Assembly: GCF_030695065.1 (NCBI RefSeq)
Contig: NZ_JAUYTR010000016.1
Location: 62,001 to 126,000, forward strand
Length of the DNA stretch: 64,000 bases
Source of the DNA: Sediminibacterium sp.
Lineage (GTDB): Bacteria; Bacteroidota; Bacteroidia; Chitinophagales; Chitinophagaceae
Direction: 5' to 3'
In this document: positions 42,953 to 51,481 of the stretch, one piece after another
Layout of the letters: the number at the start of each line of letters is the position of its first letter
Numbering within the stretch: position 1 is the stretch's first letter
Translations under genes and position numbers: made by a program
The notes under the pieces: generated by a model
What the model was told of the DNA's origin: nothing
Seen by the model: only the letters and a program-made list of their open reading frames with translations
Databases searched by the model: none

Positions 42953-45772
42953 TTACTTCTCTGGAAATAAAACGGCATTAATCATATTTTTACTATCAAA
43001 TACGGTTGTAGCTGCTTTTTTAATGTCCTCGATGCTCACTTCTGAAACAATGTTTTTGTAGTTCAGTATTCTATTGGGGTCATTTTCAGAAAAATAAATT
43101 CCCTGTAATACACCACTCCAATAACGGTTGTCTTTCATGTTCACCGCGTATTTTTCGAGTAGCGATTTTTTTACCTTGTCGAGGTCTTTTTGCTCTGGTC
43201 CGTTTTGTTTTATTTTTTCAATCTCTGCTGTTGCGGCTACACTTAATTTTTCTACATTTTCAGGTCCACATGGCAATTGTAATACCATGGTATATCCCTG
43301 AAATGGATATTTATTTAAGGACCCACTTACACCTCCACCATAGATGCCGCCAATTTTTTCTCTAAGTTCTTCTATAATTTTAATATTCAAAATTTCGGCT
43401 AGCATTTCTGTATGTAATGCATCTTGTTCAGAATAAGTGGCATTACCCGAGTAAATATTAAATATGAAACTCTTGGGCTCTTTTCCTTTGTAAAATTCCA
43501 ACTTTTTTTGGCCAGGTAATATGCGCAAACCATTGTCTACAAATGCACCTTTATTTCCTTTTGAAGGCAGTCCTCCAATATAAGTGGCCAATAGTGGCTT
43601 AACTGTATTGAGGTCAATATTGCCCACCATAATAAAGGTATAGTCGCTCGCATCATTGGTTTGTTCCTTAAAAATTTCAATGGCCCTATCTAAATTAATT
43701 TGATCAAAATCTGTTGCATTGGGAATAGCAGAAGGAGCCAATGGATTGCCTCCATACATTACTTTGTACACAGAATCTATAAATGCACTGGTAGGGTCAG
43801 CCATCATGAATTGAACTTGGCTTTTAATTTTTTCTTTCCATCCATTAAACAATGGCTGATCTTTTCTTACCTGCGTAAAATTCAAATACATTAATTGGAA
43901 CATGGTTTCCATGTCTTTGATACTGCTGTTGCCGCTTACTCTAGTACTTAATGCGTTTAAGCCTATATTGGCATTGGCTGTTTTGCCCGACAAGAATTTT
44001 CTTAAATCAACTGGATTGAAATCTCCCACACCCATTTGCTGTATAGCTGAAGTGGCGTAAGCAGCACTGTATTTATCTGCCAATCCATATGCATTGGTGC
44101 CTCCTTTTTTAAAGCCAGTTAAAATAATTTCATCCTGTTTAAATGAAGTGTTTTTTACAATCACTTTTGTGCCATTACTGAAGGTTAATTCAGTAATATC
44201 TAATGCTTCATTCTTAGTCTCATTAACTAAACTGCCTGCTTTAGGCATTGATTTAAGTAAAGAAGCTGCAATGGCTTTTTCTTCGTATGCCTTAACGGGA
44301 ATAGAAGAAGCGGTTTCTGCAGCAGCAATTAATTGCGATTTATTGGGCAAAGTGAAATTGCTTTTTTCTGGTCCTTGAAAAGCAATGAATAATTTTTCAT
44401 TCTTCTTTAATTCGTTAGCCAATGCATTTACTTCAGCTAACTGAACCCCTGGCATTAATGCGTTTTTGTATTCAAATTCGCGTTCTATACCAGGAATGGG
44501 TTCTTGTTGTAAAAAGTTTCTGATGTATTCTTCTACCAATATTCCTGACTCTGTTTTGTCTCTATTGTTGTATGATCTTTCAATAGATGCTAATTGTTGT
44601 TTTTTGGCTCTTTCTAATTCGCCTTGTGTGAATCCAAATTTTTTAACTCTTTCCAATTCTGTTAATACTGCATGTAACGCAGTGTCAGGCCCTTTTGGTC
44701 CAGGAATGGCAAAAGCATTAAATGCTTCGTGTCCCCGTGCATAAGATCCAAAATTACCTCCAGCAAAGCTGAATGGCGGATTACCACTTTGAGACAATTC
44801 ATTCATGCGTTGATTTAGCATGCTGGTGAACAATGACTTAATGATAGAATTTTTTCGATAATCTTCAACAGTAAGTTCTGGTTTTGTTTTAACTGTTGAA
44901 TAGTTCAATTCTATTTGAAAATTTGTTGCTTCTTTGTCTGTAACAACTAATGCATCGTTTTTGGTTCTTGCGGGAACAGTTGCATTTATTCGTGGTCTTA
45001 GATTGGCTGGGTTCTTTAATCCACCAAAATATTGTTTAATTAATTTTTCTGTTTCCGCTATTTCAATATCTCCTACAACCATTACTGCCATTAAGTTAGG
45101 ACGATACCAGTCTGCATAAAAACGCTTGATAGCGCTGTGTTTAAACGTTTTTAATAAACTGTCTTTACCAATTGGTAAGCGTTGTGCATACCTTGAGCCT
45201 TCGTATTGTTTGGGATAAATTTTTCTGAACATTCTATCTTCTGCACCCTTACCTAATCTGCTTTCTTCTAAAATGATTCCTCTTTCGTCGTCAATTTGTT
45301 TTCCTTCAAAGCTGATTCCTCCTGCCCAGTCTTGTAAAATTTGTAATCCCTTATTGAAGTTTTTTGGGTCACTTAAGGGGATGGGTAAAATGTAAACGGT
45401 TTCATCAAAACCTGTATAGGCATTTAAATCTGCACCAAAATCTACGCCAATACTTTGTAAAAAATTAACCAATTCGTTTTTCTTAAAATTCTTGGTGCCA
45501 TTGAAAGCCATATGCTCAGTAAAATGGGCCAATCCCTGTTGGTCATTGTCTTCTAATATGGATCCTGCATTTACTACTAAACGGAGTTCTACTTTTTTCT
45601 CTGGTTTACTATTCTGTCGAATATAATAGGTTAATCCATTGGCAAGTTTGCCTATTTTAACCTTGTTATCTAGCGGAAGTTTCTCCGATAAATTGATTTG
45701 TGCGGTTACTTGAAAACTAAATGAAATGCAAAGCAGTAAAGCGATTGCGAAAAATGATATTCGTTTGATCAT
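42953..45772 (-). CDS. M16 family zinc metallopeptidase (PqqL-like)
   Basis: 939 residues from ATG 45772. Signal peptide of about 24 residues. The N-terminal catalytic M16 domain holds the inverted zinc motif H-F-T-E-H at 83-87 (H-x-x-E-H) and, downstream, the third ligand in the D-E-R-G-I-I-L-E-E-S region. A second, inactive half carries the partner fold (about 520-930), as in pitrilysin/PqqL proteins of Bacteroidota. It would cleave peptides in the periplasm. The in-frame TTG at 45799 lies inside a terminator hairpin and is unlikely. The ATG directly follows that hairpin's T-run. Confidence 0.9.
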   Translation of the reverse strand: MIKRISFFAIALLLCISFSFQVTAQINLSEKLPLDNKVKIGKLANGLTYYIRQNSKPEKKVELRLVVNAGSILEDNDQQGLAHFTEHMAFNGTKNFKKNELVNFLQSIGVDFGADLNAYTGFDETVYILPIPLSDPKNFNKGLQILQDWAGGISFEGKQIDDERGIILEESRLGKGAEDRMFRKIYPKQYEGSRYAQRLPIGKDSLLKTFKHSAIKRFYADWYRPNLMAVMVVGDIEIAETEKLIKQYFGGLKNPANLRPRINATVPARTKNDALVVTDKEATNFQIELNYSTVKTKPELTVEDYRKNSIIKSLFTSMLNQRMNELSQSGNPPFSFAGGNFGSYARGHEAFNAFAIPGPKGPDTALHAVLTELERVKKFGFTQGELERAKKQQLASIERSYNNRDKTESGILVEEYIRNFLQQEPIPGIEREFEYKNALMPGVQLAEVNALANELKKNEKLFIAFQGPEKSNFTLPNKSQLIAAAETASSIPVKAYEEKAIAASLLKSMPKAGSLVNETKNEALDITELTFSNGTKVIVKNTSFKQDEIILTGFKKGGTNAYGLADKYSAAYATSAIQQMGVGDFNPVDLRKFLSGKTANANIGLNALSTRVSGNSSIKDMETMFQLMYLNFTQVRKDQPLFNGWKEKIKSQVQFMMADPTSAFIDSVYKVMYGGNPLAPSAIPNATDFDQINLDRAIEIFKEQTNDASDYTFIMVGNIDLNTVKPLLATYIGGLPSKGNKGAFVDNGLRILPGQKKLEFYKGKEPKSFIFNIYSGNATYSEQDALHTEMLAEILNIKIIEELREKIGGIYGGGVSGSLNKYPFQGYTMVLQLPCGPENVEKLSVAATAEIEKIKQNGPEQKDLDKVKKSLLEKYAVNMKDNRYWSGVLQGIYFSENDPNRILNYKNIVSEVSIEDIKKAATTVFDSKNMINAVLFPEK

Positions 45773-45853
45773 AAAAAAAGGTTGTACCGCAAGATACAAC
45801 CTTGATTGAATAGTTTTTTATTATATTAAAACTATTGTGAATATTTTATTCAC
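45773..45853 (-). terminator. Three tandem hairpins ending in a terminator at the start codon of the M16 gene
   Basis: Three tandem stems between the PafA-like stop and the M16 ATG, in minus-strand order: 7-bp GTGAATA/TATTCAC (45837-45853), 9-bp AATAGTTTT/AAAACTATT (45809-45836), and 9-bp AAGGTTGTA/TACAACCTT (45778-45803). The last is followed on minus by a T-run that ends one base before the ATG at 45772. It ends the upstream transcript and could also attenuate or mask the downstream start. Confidence 0.8.
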
Positions 45854-47523
45854 TACTTTAATACTTCTACTATTGGGTTCCCAATATTACCACTGGGTTC
45901 TTGAATTTTGAGAAGGCTGGCTAACGTTGATGCTATATCGTGCATGTAAACTCTTTTACTTGAACGTCCATGTTTTATACCAAAACCATACCACAATAAT
46001 GGAATATGGGCGTCGTATGAATACCAAAGTCCATGCGTAGTTCCAGTTGCGCCACCATCAATATATCCAGACTTCAACACCATTTGAATATCTCCGCTTC
46101 TATTATATAAAAAGCCATTGGCTATTTTTTCTCTTAAATACTGAGGCATTGGACTGGTGAGGATTTCATTGGTAGGAAAAGCATTTAATATATAGTCCTT
46201 CTTCATTAAATATCGAACCATAAATTGGTTAATGGCTTTTGTATCAGCATTTAAGCTGTCTAATAAATCTCTATTAAAGTGTACTTGATAATTGGTTAAG
46301 CTTACCACCAGTTTGTCTATACCAAATTTAGCTTTAATAGCTGCATTCATTTCATTCATTGCTGCTTTATCATCTAACAAACCTCCTGGTAATTTATTCT
46401 CTTTCATGAAACCTGGAACATGCGCAACAGCATGGTCGGCACTTAGAAATGCGGTATACTTACCCTTGCCTACAGTTGCATCTAAAAAGTCGAACATTCT
46501 TCCGAGTTCTTCATCTAGTTTAATGTAATTGTCTACTACTTCCCATGAGTTTGGGCCAAAACTATGACCAACATAATCGGGTGAAGAAAAGCTAACTGCT
46601 AGCATATCGGTAACTGCATCCTTTCCCATGTCTTCAGCCAATACTGCAGCTTTTGCTAATTCAACTGTTAAGGTGTTTCCCCATGGGGTGCTGCTTAATT
46701 TTCCAAAACCTTCATTGGCAGTTCTGGTTAATTCATAAGGCATTTTTGTTTGATTGGCGCCAAATGGCTTGCCCTCATAGTTCTTTTCATCAGCTGTAGC
46801 ATATTGCAAATAAACAGCATCAGTTAACGATTTATTCCAACCCAATTTCATTAACGAGTCTGGAATATGTCTATCATTAAACTGCTTAACCCAATTGGGT
46901 AATTCTTTATAATAATAAGTACTGGTAATAAAATTGCCCGACTTTGCATCAAACCAATAGGCGCCATTAGCGCTATGGCCTGCTGGTAATATGGCTCCTC
47001 TGTCTTTTAAGGCAATTCCTATTACTTTGCTCTTAAAATTATTGGCCATTCTCAATTCATCTGCAATGCTGGTAGTGAGCATATTTTTTGGACTCATCTT
47101 GCCATCACTTGCACCCGCTGCACCAACGCCATCTACCGTTCTGTCTTCACTACAGTATACATTTCTTTTAAGTTGTGTATCGTACCACCCATTTCCTGTT
47201 ATTCCATGAATAGCTGGTACAGTTCCTGTATAAATTCCGGTATGTCCACATGCGGTAACAGATGGGGTATATCCAATTTGGCAGTTGTCGTTACTAAAAC
47301 CCTGGTTCATCATTCGATTGAATCCACCATTGGCTTTGAATAGGGGCGCAAATCTTTCTAAGTAGTCCCAACGCATTTGATCTACCACAATTCCTACTAC
47401 TAAACGAGGCCCTTTTTCTGTATTTGTAATGGCTTTAGTTTTTTGGGCATCAATTGAATTGGTAGCAGAAATAGCTAGCATTGCAAAGAGCACCAAGCCC
47501 GATTTTATTTGTTGCGTTAACAA
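45853..47523 (-). CDS. PafA-like alkaline phosphatase/phosphodiesterase, secreted
   Basis: 556 residues with a signal peptide of about 26 residues. Alkaline-phosphatase superfamily: metal ligand Asp49 in V-V-D-Q-M-R-W-D, probable nucleophile Thr90 in T-P-S-V-T-A-C-G-H, G-H-S-F-G-P near 305, S-A-D-H-A-V-A near 362, and T-H-G-L-W near 500. The order matches the PafA-type enzyme of Flavobacteria, a periplasmic monoesterase; diesterase members differ little, so the substrate class is inferred. The start is TTG at 47523; no in-frame ATG precedes residue 15. It is divergent from the sphingolipid-type synthase at 47650 and ends in the hairpin cluster before the M16 gene. Confidence 0.88.
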   Translation of the reverse strand: MLTQQIKSGLVLFAMLAISATNSIDAQKTKAITNTEKGPRLVVGIVVDQMRWDYLERFAPLFKANGGFNRMMNQGFSNDNCQIGYTPSVTACGHTGIYTGTVPAIHGITGNGWYDTQLKRNVYCSEDRTVDGVGAAGASDGKMSPKNMLTTSIADELRMANNFKSKVIGIALKDRGAILPAGHSANGAYWFDAKSGNFITSTYYYKELPNWVKQFNDRHIPDSLMKLGWNKSLTDAVYLQYATADEKNYEGKPFGANQTKMPYELTRTANEGFGKLSSTPWGNTLTVELAKAAVLAEDMGKDAVTDMLAVSFSSPDYVGHSFGPNSWEVVDNYIKLDEELGRMFDFLDATVGKGKYTAFLSADHAVAHVPGFMKENKLPGGLLDDKAAMNEMNAAIKAKFGIDKLVVSLTNYQVHFNRDLLDSLNADTKAINQFMVRYLMKKDYILNAFPTNEILTSPMPQYLREKIANGFLYNRSGDIQMVLKSGYIDGGATGTTHGLWYSYDAHIPLLWYGFGIKHGRSSKRVYMHDIASTLASLLKIQEPSGNIGNPIVEVLK

Positions 47524-47588
47524 GGGATTAAAGTTTAATATGATTAGTTAAATAAGGTCTGCAAGATACAGTATGCAATACAATATGC

Positions 47589-47619
47589 CTTGTGCTTTGG
47601 TGCTTTATTGTTAAATTTG
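47589..47619 (+). promoter_or_regulatory. Promoter of the alpha-oxoamine synthase gene
   Basis: CTTG (47589-47592), a 19-base spacer and a perfect -7 box TAAATTTG (47612-47619), about 30 bases before the ATG at 47650. This fits the Bacteroidota two-part pattern with one mismatch in the -33 element. Confidence 0.6.
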
Positions 47620-47649
47620 CAAAAAATTAATAACCAATCAATTGTTTGT

Positions 47650-48909
47650 ATGGCAGACATTTTTGAGAAATTGTTGAAGAATGCGGGTCCACTAGGACAA
47701 CATCGCGAAAGAGCACATGGATATTTTGCTTTCCCTAAGTTAGAGGGTGAAATTAATAGTCGCATGAAATTTCGCGGTAAAGAAATGATAGTTTGGAGCC
47801 TGAACAATTACTTGGGATTGGCCAATCATCCTGAAATTAGAAAAGTAGATGCTGATGCATCAAAAGAGTTTGGTTTGGCTTACCCAATGGGTGCCAGAAT
47901 GATGAGTGGAAATTCTACCTATCATGAACAATTAGAAAGTGAATTGGCTGCATTTGAACATAAGGAAGACGCCATTTTAATGAACTTTGGTTACCAAGGT
48001 ATCATGAGTGCAATTGATGCTATATGTGGTCGTCATGATGTTATTGTGTATGATGCAGAAAGTCATGCATGTATTATTGATGGGTTAAGATTGCATCCAG
48101 GTCATAGATATGTATTTAAGCACAATGATTTGGAAGATTGCGAAAAGCAATTGAATAGAGCAACTCAATTAATTGAGAAGCAGGGTGCAGGCGGAATTCT
48201 ATTGATTACGGAAGGTGTTTTTGGTATGGCAGGAGACCAAGGTAAATTAAAAGAGATAGCCGAATTAAAACACAAATATCAATTCAGGTTATTGGTAGAT
48301 GATGCACATGGCTTTGGCACCTTGGGTAAAACCGGTGCTGGAGCAGGGGAGGCACAAGGTTGTCAAGACGCTATCGATTTATACTTTTCTACTTTTGCCA
48401 AAAGCATGGCTTCTATAGGTGCATTCATGGCTGGTGATAAAGCCATCATCGATTTTATTCGTTACAATATTCGCAGTCAAATTTTTGCAAAGAGTTTACC
48501 AATGCCTATTGTTATTGGAAATTTAAAGCGTTTAGATATGCTGCGCACCATGCCAGAGTTGAAAGACAAACTTTGGAGCAATGCATTGAAGTTGCAAAAT
48601 GGTTTAAAAGAAAAAGGATTTGATATTGGGAATACCAATACACCTGTTACCCCTGTTTATATGAAAGGTGGGGTAGAGGAAGCCACTGCAATGGTGATGG
48701 ACCTCAGGGAGAATTATGGCATATTTGCTTCAATTGTAGTGTACCCAGTTATACCAAAGGGACATATCATTTTCCGCTTAATACCTTCTGCTGCACATAC
48801 TGATGCAGATATAGATGAAACACTAAAAGCATTTAGCGAAACCAAAGCCAAGTTAGATGCTGGTGCATATAAATCTGAATTAATACCAGATATGGCAGAG
48901 AGTAAATAA
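47650..48909 (+). CDS. PLP-dependent alpha-oxoamine synthase, serine palmitoyltransferase-like
   Basis: 419 residues from ATG 47650; the frame is open back to 47590 but would include the promoter. Type I PLP fold: S-N-N-Y-L-G-L near the start, E-S-H-A-C-I-I-D-G (PLP-ring His), L-V-D-D-A-H-G-F-G (Asp to the pyridine N), and T-F-A-K-S-M-A-S-I-G with the Schiff-base Lys. The family condenses an amino acid with an acyl-CoA. In Bacteroidota this group makes sphinganine precursors (serine plus palmitoyl-CoA) or, with cysteate, sulfonolipid precursors; glycine C-acetyltransferase is a third option. The sphingolipid or sulfonolipid choice cannot be made from sequence alone. Confidence 0.85.
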   Translation: MADIFEKLLKNAGPLGQHRERAHGYFAFPKLEGEINSRMKFRGKEMIVWSLNNYLGLANHPEIRKVDADASKEFGLAYPMGARMMSGNSTYHEQLESELAAFEHKEDAILMNFGYQGIMSAIDAICGRHDVIVYDAESHACIIDGLRLHPGHRYVFKHNDLEDCEKQLNRATQLIEKQGAGGILLITEGVFGMAGDQGKLKEIAELKHKYQFRLLVDDAHGFGTLGKTGAGAGEAQGCQDAIDLYFSTFAKSMASIGAFMAGDKAIIDFIRYNIRSQIFAKSLPMPIVIGNLKRLDMLRTMPELKDKLWSNALKLQNGLKEKGFDIGNTNTPVTPVYMKGGVEEATAMVMDLRENYGIFASIVVYPVIPKGHIIFRLIPSAAHTDADIDETLKAFSETKAKLDAGAYKSELIPDMAESK

Positions 48910-48950
48910 CTATGATTATTATAAAATTGTACGCACTTATTTGATAAAAT

Positions 48951-48983
48951 AAAAGACCCGAAATATGACTTTCGGGTCTTTTT
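48951..48983. terminator. Bidirectional terminator
   Basis: A 13-bp stem (48951-48963 with 48970-48982) has core GACCCGAAA/TTTCGGGTC, a 6-base loop, T-run on both strands. It serves the synthase (plus) and probably also the DUF2911 gene that ends at 49056 (minus). The rest of the 146-base spacer shows nothing else. Confidence 0.9.
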
Positions 48984-49055
48984 ATTGAAACTAGATATTT
49001 GTTTTAGTTAGGGTGTAGGGTGCTATGTAAATATTAAAACCCTCACATTGTCAAT

Positions 49056-49898
49056 TTATAATTTCGCAATCAATTCTTTAGCCATTCTAACATAGTCTGC
49101 ATTCTTAGCTTCTGTGGCAATAGTGATACACTTCTCTGCACTTGCTTTTGCATCTGCTTTTTGACCCATGTCTTTTTGAATTTTAGCAGTTAATAAAAAC
49201 AACCAAAATGCTTTTGGATTGGCCTCAGTAGATTTAATTGCATTTTGTAATGCTTTAGCATAATCCTTGTCCCACTCATAGTAAAAATTAGCAGCAGCTT
49301 GATAAGCATTTGGGTTTACTTTCTCTGCACCTAAGGCAGCTTCCACTTGTGCACGTAGTCTATCTTTTACATTGGTGCTGATTGGAATACTCACAGCTAC
49401 TTTGCCCCAAGTAAGGTGTAGATCAATACTTTCTGCTTCTACATTGGCAAACTGAAAAGTAAAAGTTTCAACATTGCTATTGGTTTTTGCGGCTTTTACT
49501 TTAAAACGTACAACGTCTTCGCTTTGTTTGTATCCATCGGTACCCCAGTTGGTTAATCCTTTGTTTACTAAAACTTCCCAATATTCTGTTCCTGGAATGG
49601 TATACAATACATATGCACCTGTATCAAGTGTAGAGCCCCCCATGGTTACTTTATCAGAAAAATGGATTCTAGTTGCAGCATTGGCACCTGTTCTCCATAG
49701 TTGGTTTAATGGTACTAATTCTGAATTCTCTTTTAACATTGCTCTTCCTTTCATATTCGGACGAGAGTAGGTCAATTCAATTTTTCCCATTCCAAAGTCT
49801 TGACTGATTTTTTGAGTGGTACTGGGTTGTGGCATTCTTATTTGTGCAAAACCCATTACGCTGCATAATAGCGCAGCTGCAAGCAAAGTCTTTTTCAT
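49056..49898 (-). CDS. DUF2911 family secreted protein
   Basis: About 280 residues from ATG 49898 (the longer frame adds 13 nonconserved residues). Signal peptide at 1-19. The DUF2911 domain covers about 25-165 (K-I-S-Q-D-F-G-M-G-K-I-E-L-T-Y-S-R-P, then L-W-R-T-G-A-N-A-A-T and F-S-D-K-V). The C-terminal part from 175 is helical and TPR-like (W-D-K-D-Y-A-K-A-L, A-S-A-E-K-C). This fits the usual Bacteroidota architecture; the function is not known. Probably periplasmic. Confidence 0.87.
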   Translation of the reverse strand: MKKTLLAAALLCSVMGFAQIRMPQPSTTQKISQDFGMGKIELTYSRPNMKGRAMLKENSELVPLNQLWRTGANAATRIHFSDKVTMGGSTLDTGAYVLYTIPGTEYWEVLVNKGLTNWGTDGYKQSEDVVRFKVKAAKTNSNVETFTFQFANVEAESIDLHLTWGKVAVSIPISTNVKDRLRAQVEAALGAEKVNPNAYQAAANFYYEWDKDYAKALQNAIKSTEANPKAFWLFLLTAKIQKDMGQKADAKASAEKCITIATEAKNADYVRMAKELIAKL

Positions 49899-49919
49899 AT
49901 TCAATAAATGTTTGAACGC

Positions 49920-49927
49920 CAAACTTA
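49920..49927 (-). promoter_or_regulatory. -7 box of the DUF2911 gene
   Basis: On minus TAAGTTTG (CAAACTTA on plus) matches the consensus exactly, 21 bases before the chosen ATG at 49898. It lies inside the longer frame, which supports that choice. The nearest CAAA (49940) is too close for a -33 element. Confidence 0.5.
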
Positions 49928-49998
49928 GGTTTTCCATCTCAAATACAGCAATTTTTTTAAAAAATTAGGATAGATGGAAGAGGATTTAACAAATGCGA

Positions 49999-50898
49999 TT
50001 ATTTGAATCCAGGATGAAAACGCTGTAGGGTATCTTTTAAAAAATGACTGTCTAAATGAGTATAAATTTCCGTAGTAGTAATGCTTTCGTGTCCCAACAT
50101 TTCTTGAACTGCTCTTAAATCGGCTCCTCCTTCTACTAAGTGAGTGGCAAATGAATGCCTAAAAGTATGTGGGGAAATGATTTTGGTTATACCTGCTTTT
50201 AGCGCAAGGTCTTTAATGATATAAAAAATCATTACCCGACTTAATTTTTTACCCCTTCTATTCAAAAATAAAATGTCTTCGGACCCCATTTGTATGGGTT
50301 GATGTACCCTGATTTTATCTTTATAAATTTTGATGCATTTAATTGCTTCTGTACCAATGGGGACTAGTCTTTCCTTATCTCCCTTGCCCGTTACTTTCAC
50401 AAAACCCACGTCAAAATAAAGCCCCGATATTTTGAGATTAACCACTTCGCTTACCCTTAGGCCACAACTGTACATGGTTTCTAAAATGGCTTTATTCCTG
50501 CCTCCTTCAGGGCTACTTAAGTCAATTTGACTAATGATTAATTCAATTTCATCAAAATGTAATGTGTCGGGTAGCTTTCTTTTAGATTTTGGTGCATTTA
50601 ATAAAATGGAAGGGTCCAATGTACATATTTGCTCTAATAAACAATATTTAAAAAAACTGCGTATGCCCGAAATAACCCTTGCTTGTGAAGTAGCAGTCAT
50701 GCCTAATTCACTTACCCATTTAACAAATGCTTGTAAATCTTTTAATACAATATCAGTCGGGGCTTTGGTTTGATTAGTTGCTAATAAAAAGGAGGTCAGC
50801 ATTTCAATATCGTGCAAGTAAGCTTCCACAGAGTTTTCGCTCAAAGATTTCTCTAATTGCAAATATGCTTTAAATCCTTTTTTATATGCATTCCACAT
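49999..50898 (-). CDS. xerD: Tyrosine site-specific recombinase XerD
   Basis: 299 residues. N-terminal SAM-like DNA-binding domain (about 5-90). Catalytic domain with Arg in S-C-G-L-R-V-S-E, Lys in G-K-G-D-K-E-R, H-T-F-R-H-S-F-A-T-H-L (H-x-x-R), L-G-H-E-S (second His) and the nucleophile Tyr in T-T-E-I-Y-T-H. Length and motifs fit XerC/XerD for chromosome dimer resolution at dif. Nothing nearby suggests an integron or prophage. The XerD label is preferred by sequence feel; XerC cannot be fully excluded. Confidence 0.9.
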   Translation of the reverse strand: MWNAYKKGFKAYLQLEKSLSENSVEAYLHDIEMLTSFLLATNQTKAPTDIVLKDLQAFVKWVSELGMTATSQARVISGIRSFFKYCLLEQICTLDPSILLNAPKSKRKLPDTLHFDEIELIISQIDLSSPEGGRNKAILETMYSCGLRVSEVVNLKISGLYFDVGFVKVTGKGDKERLVPIGTEAIKCIKIYKDKIRVHQPIQMGSEDILFLNRRGKKLSRVMIFYIIKDLALKAGITKIISPHTFRHSFATHLVEGGADLRAVQEMLGHESITTTEIYTHLDSHFLKDTLQRFHPGFK

Positions 50899-50965
50899 GA
50901 TTGATAAAGATAACAGCTATATGATTATATTCGCTTTTAGTCTATTTTAAAAGTACGGCAGTTTT

Positions 50966-51478
50966 ATGCAAGTTAATCTTAGATCGTTTAAACAGAAAGT
51001 ACATCATCATGCAAAGGGCATGAAAAAGTTTTTAGGGAAGCTTGAAAAGAATCCTCCGAAAGGCTTAGATAAAATGGCAGAGAAAATTGATGCAGAAGTG
51101 TGGAAAGAAGTAGACTGTTTAAGTTGTGCCAATTGCTGCAAAAGCATGAGCCCTACTTTTACTGCAAAAGACTTGAAAAGGATTGCTGCACATGCTGATA
51201 TGTCTGTTGCTGAATTCAAAGAGAAATGGTTGTATTTTGATGAAGAAGATGGAGATTGGATGAATAAAAAACAACCCTGTCAGTTTTTAAACTTGACTAC
51301 CAATATGTGTAGCATTTATGAAGTGAGGCCCGATGATTGTGCAGGGTTTCCTCATTTGAAGAAAAAGAAAATGGTGGAATACATTCATGTTCACCAGCAA
51401 AATATCAGTTATTGTCCAGCTACCTATAAAATGGTAGAAAAATTTCAAGAATTATTGGCGCCAGCAGTAAAAAAATAA
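50966..51478 (+). CDS. YkgJ family cysteine-cluster protein (copy 1)
   Basis: 170 residues, cytosolic. Cys pattern D-C-L-S-C-A-N-C-C-K near 50-60, then P-C-Q-F near 107, M-C-S-I-Y-E-V-R-P-D-D-C near 118-130 and Y-C-P-A-T near 152, the zinc/iron-chelating YkgJ fold (PF03692). Its metal and role are unknown. The basic N-terminus (K-Q-K-V-H-H-H-A-K-G) may bind nucleic acid or is just charged. It is divergent from xerD, and its stop lies 3 bases from that of the convergent gene at 51482. Confidence 0.87.
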   Translation: MQVNLRSFKQKVHHHAKGMKKFLGKLEKNPPKGLDKMAEKIDAEVWKEVDCLSCANCCKSMSPTFTAKDLKRIAAHADMSVAEFKEKWLYFDEEDGDWMNKKQPCQFLNLTTNMCSIYEVRPDDCAGFPHLKKKKMVEYIHVHQQNISYCPATYKMVEKFQELLAPAVKK

Positions 51479-51481
51479 GGA

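Noticed and set aside
49999-50898. Integrative element suggested by the tyrosine recombinase.
   Set aside because: The protein fits housekeeping XerD, and no attachment repeats, phage genes or composition change surround it.
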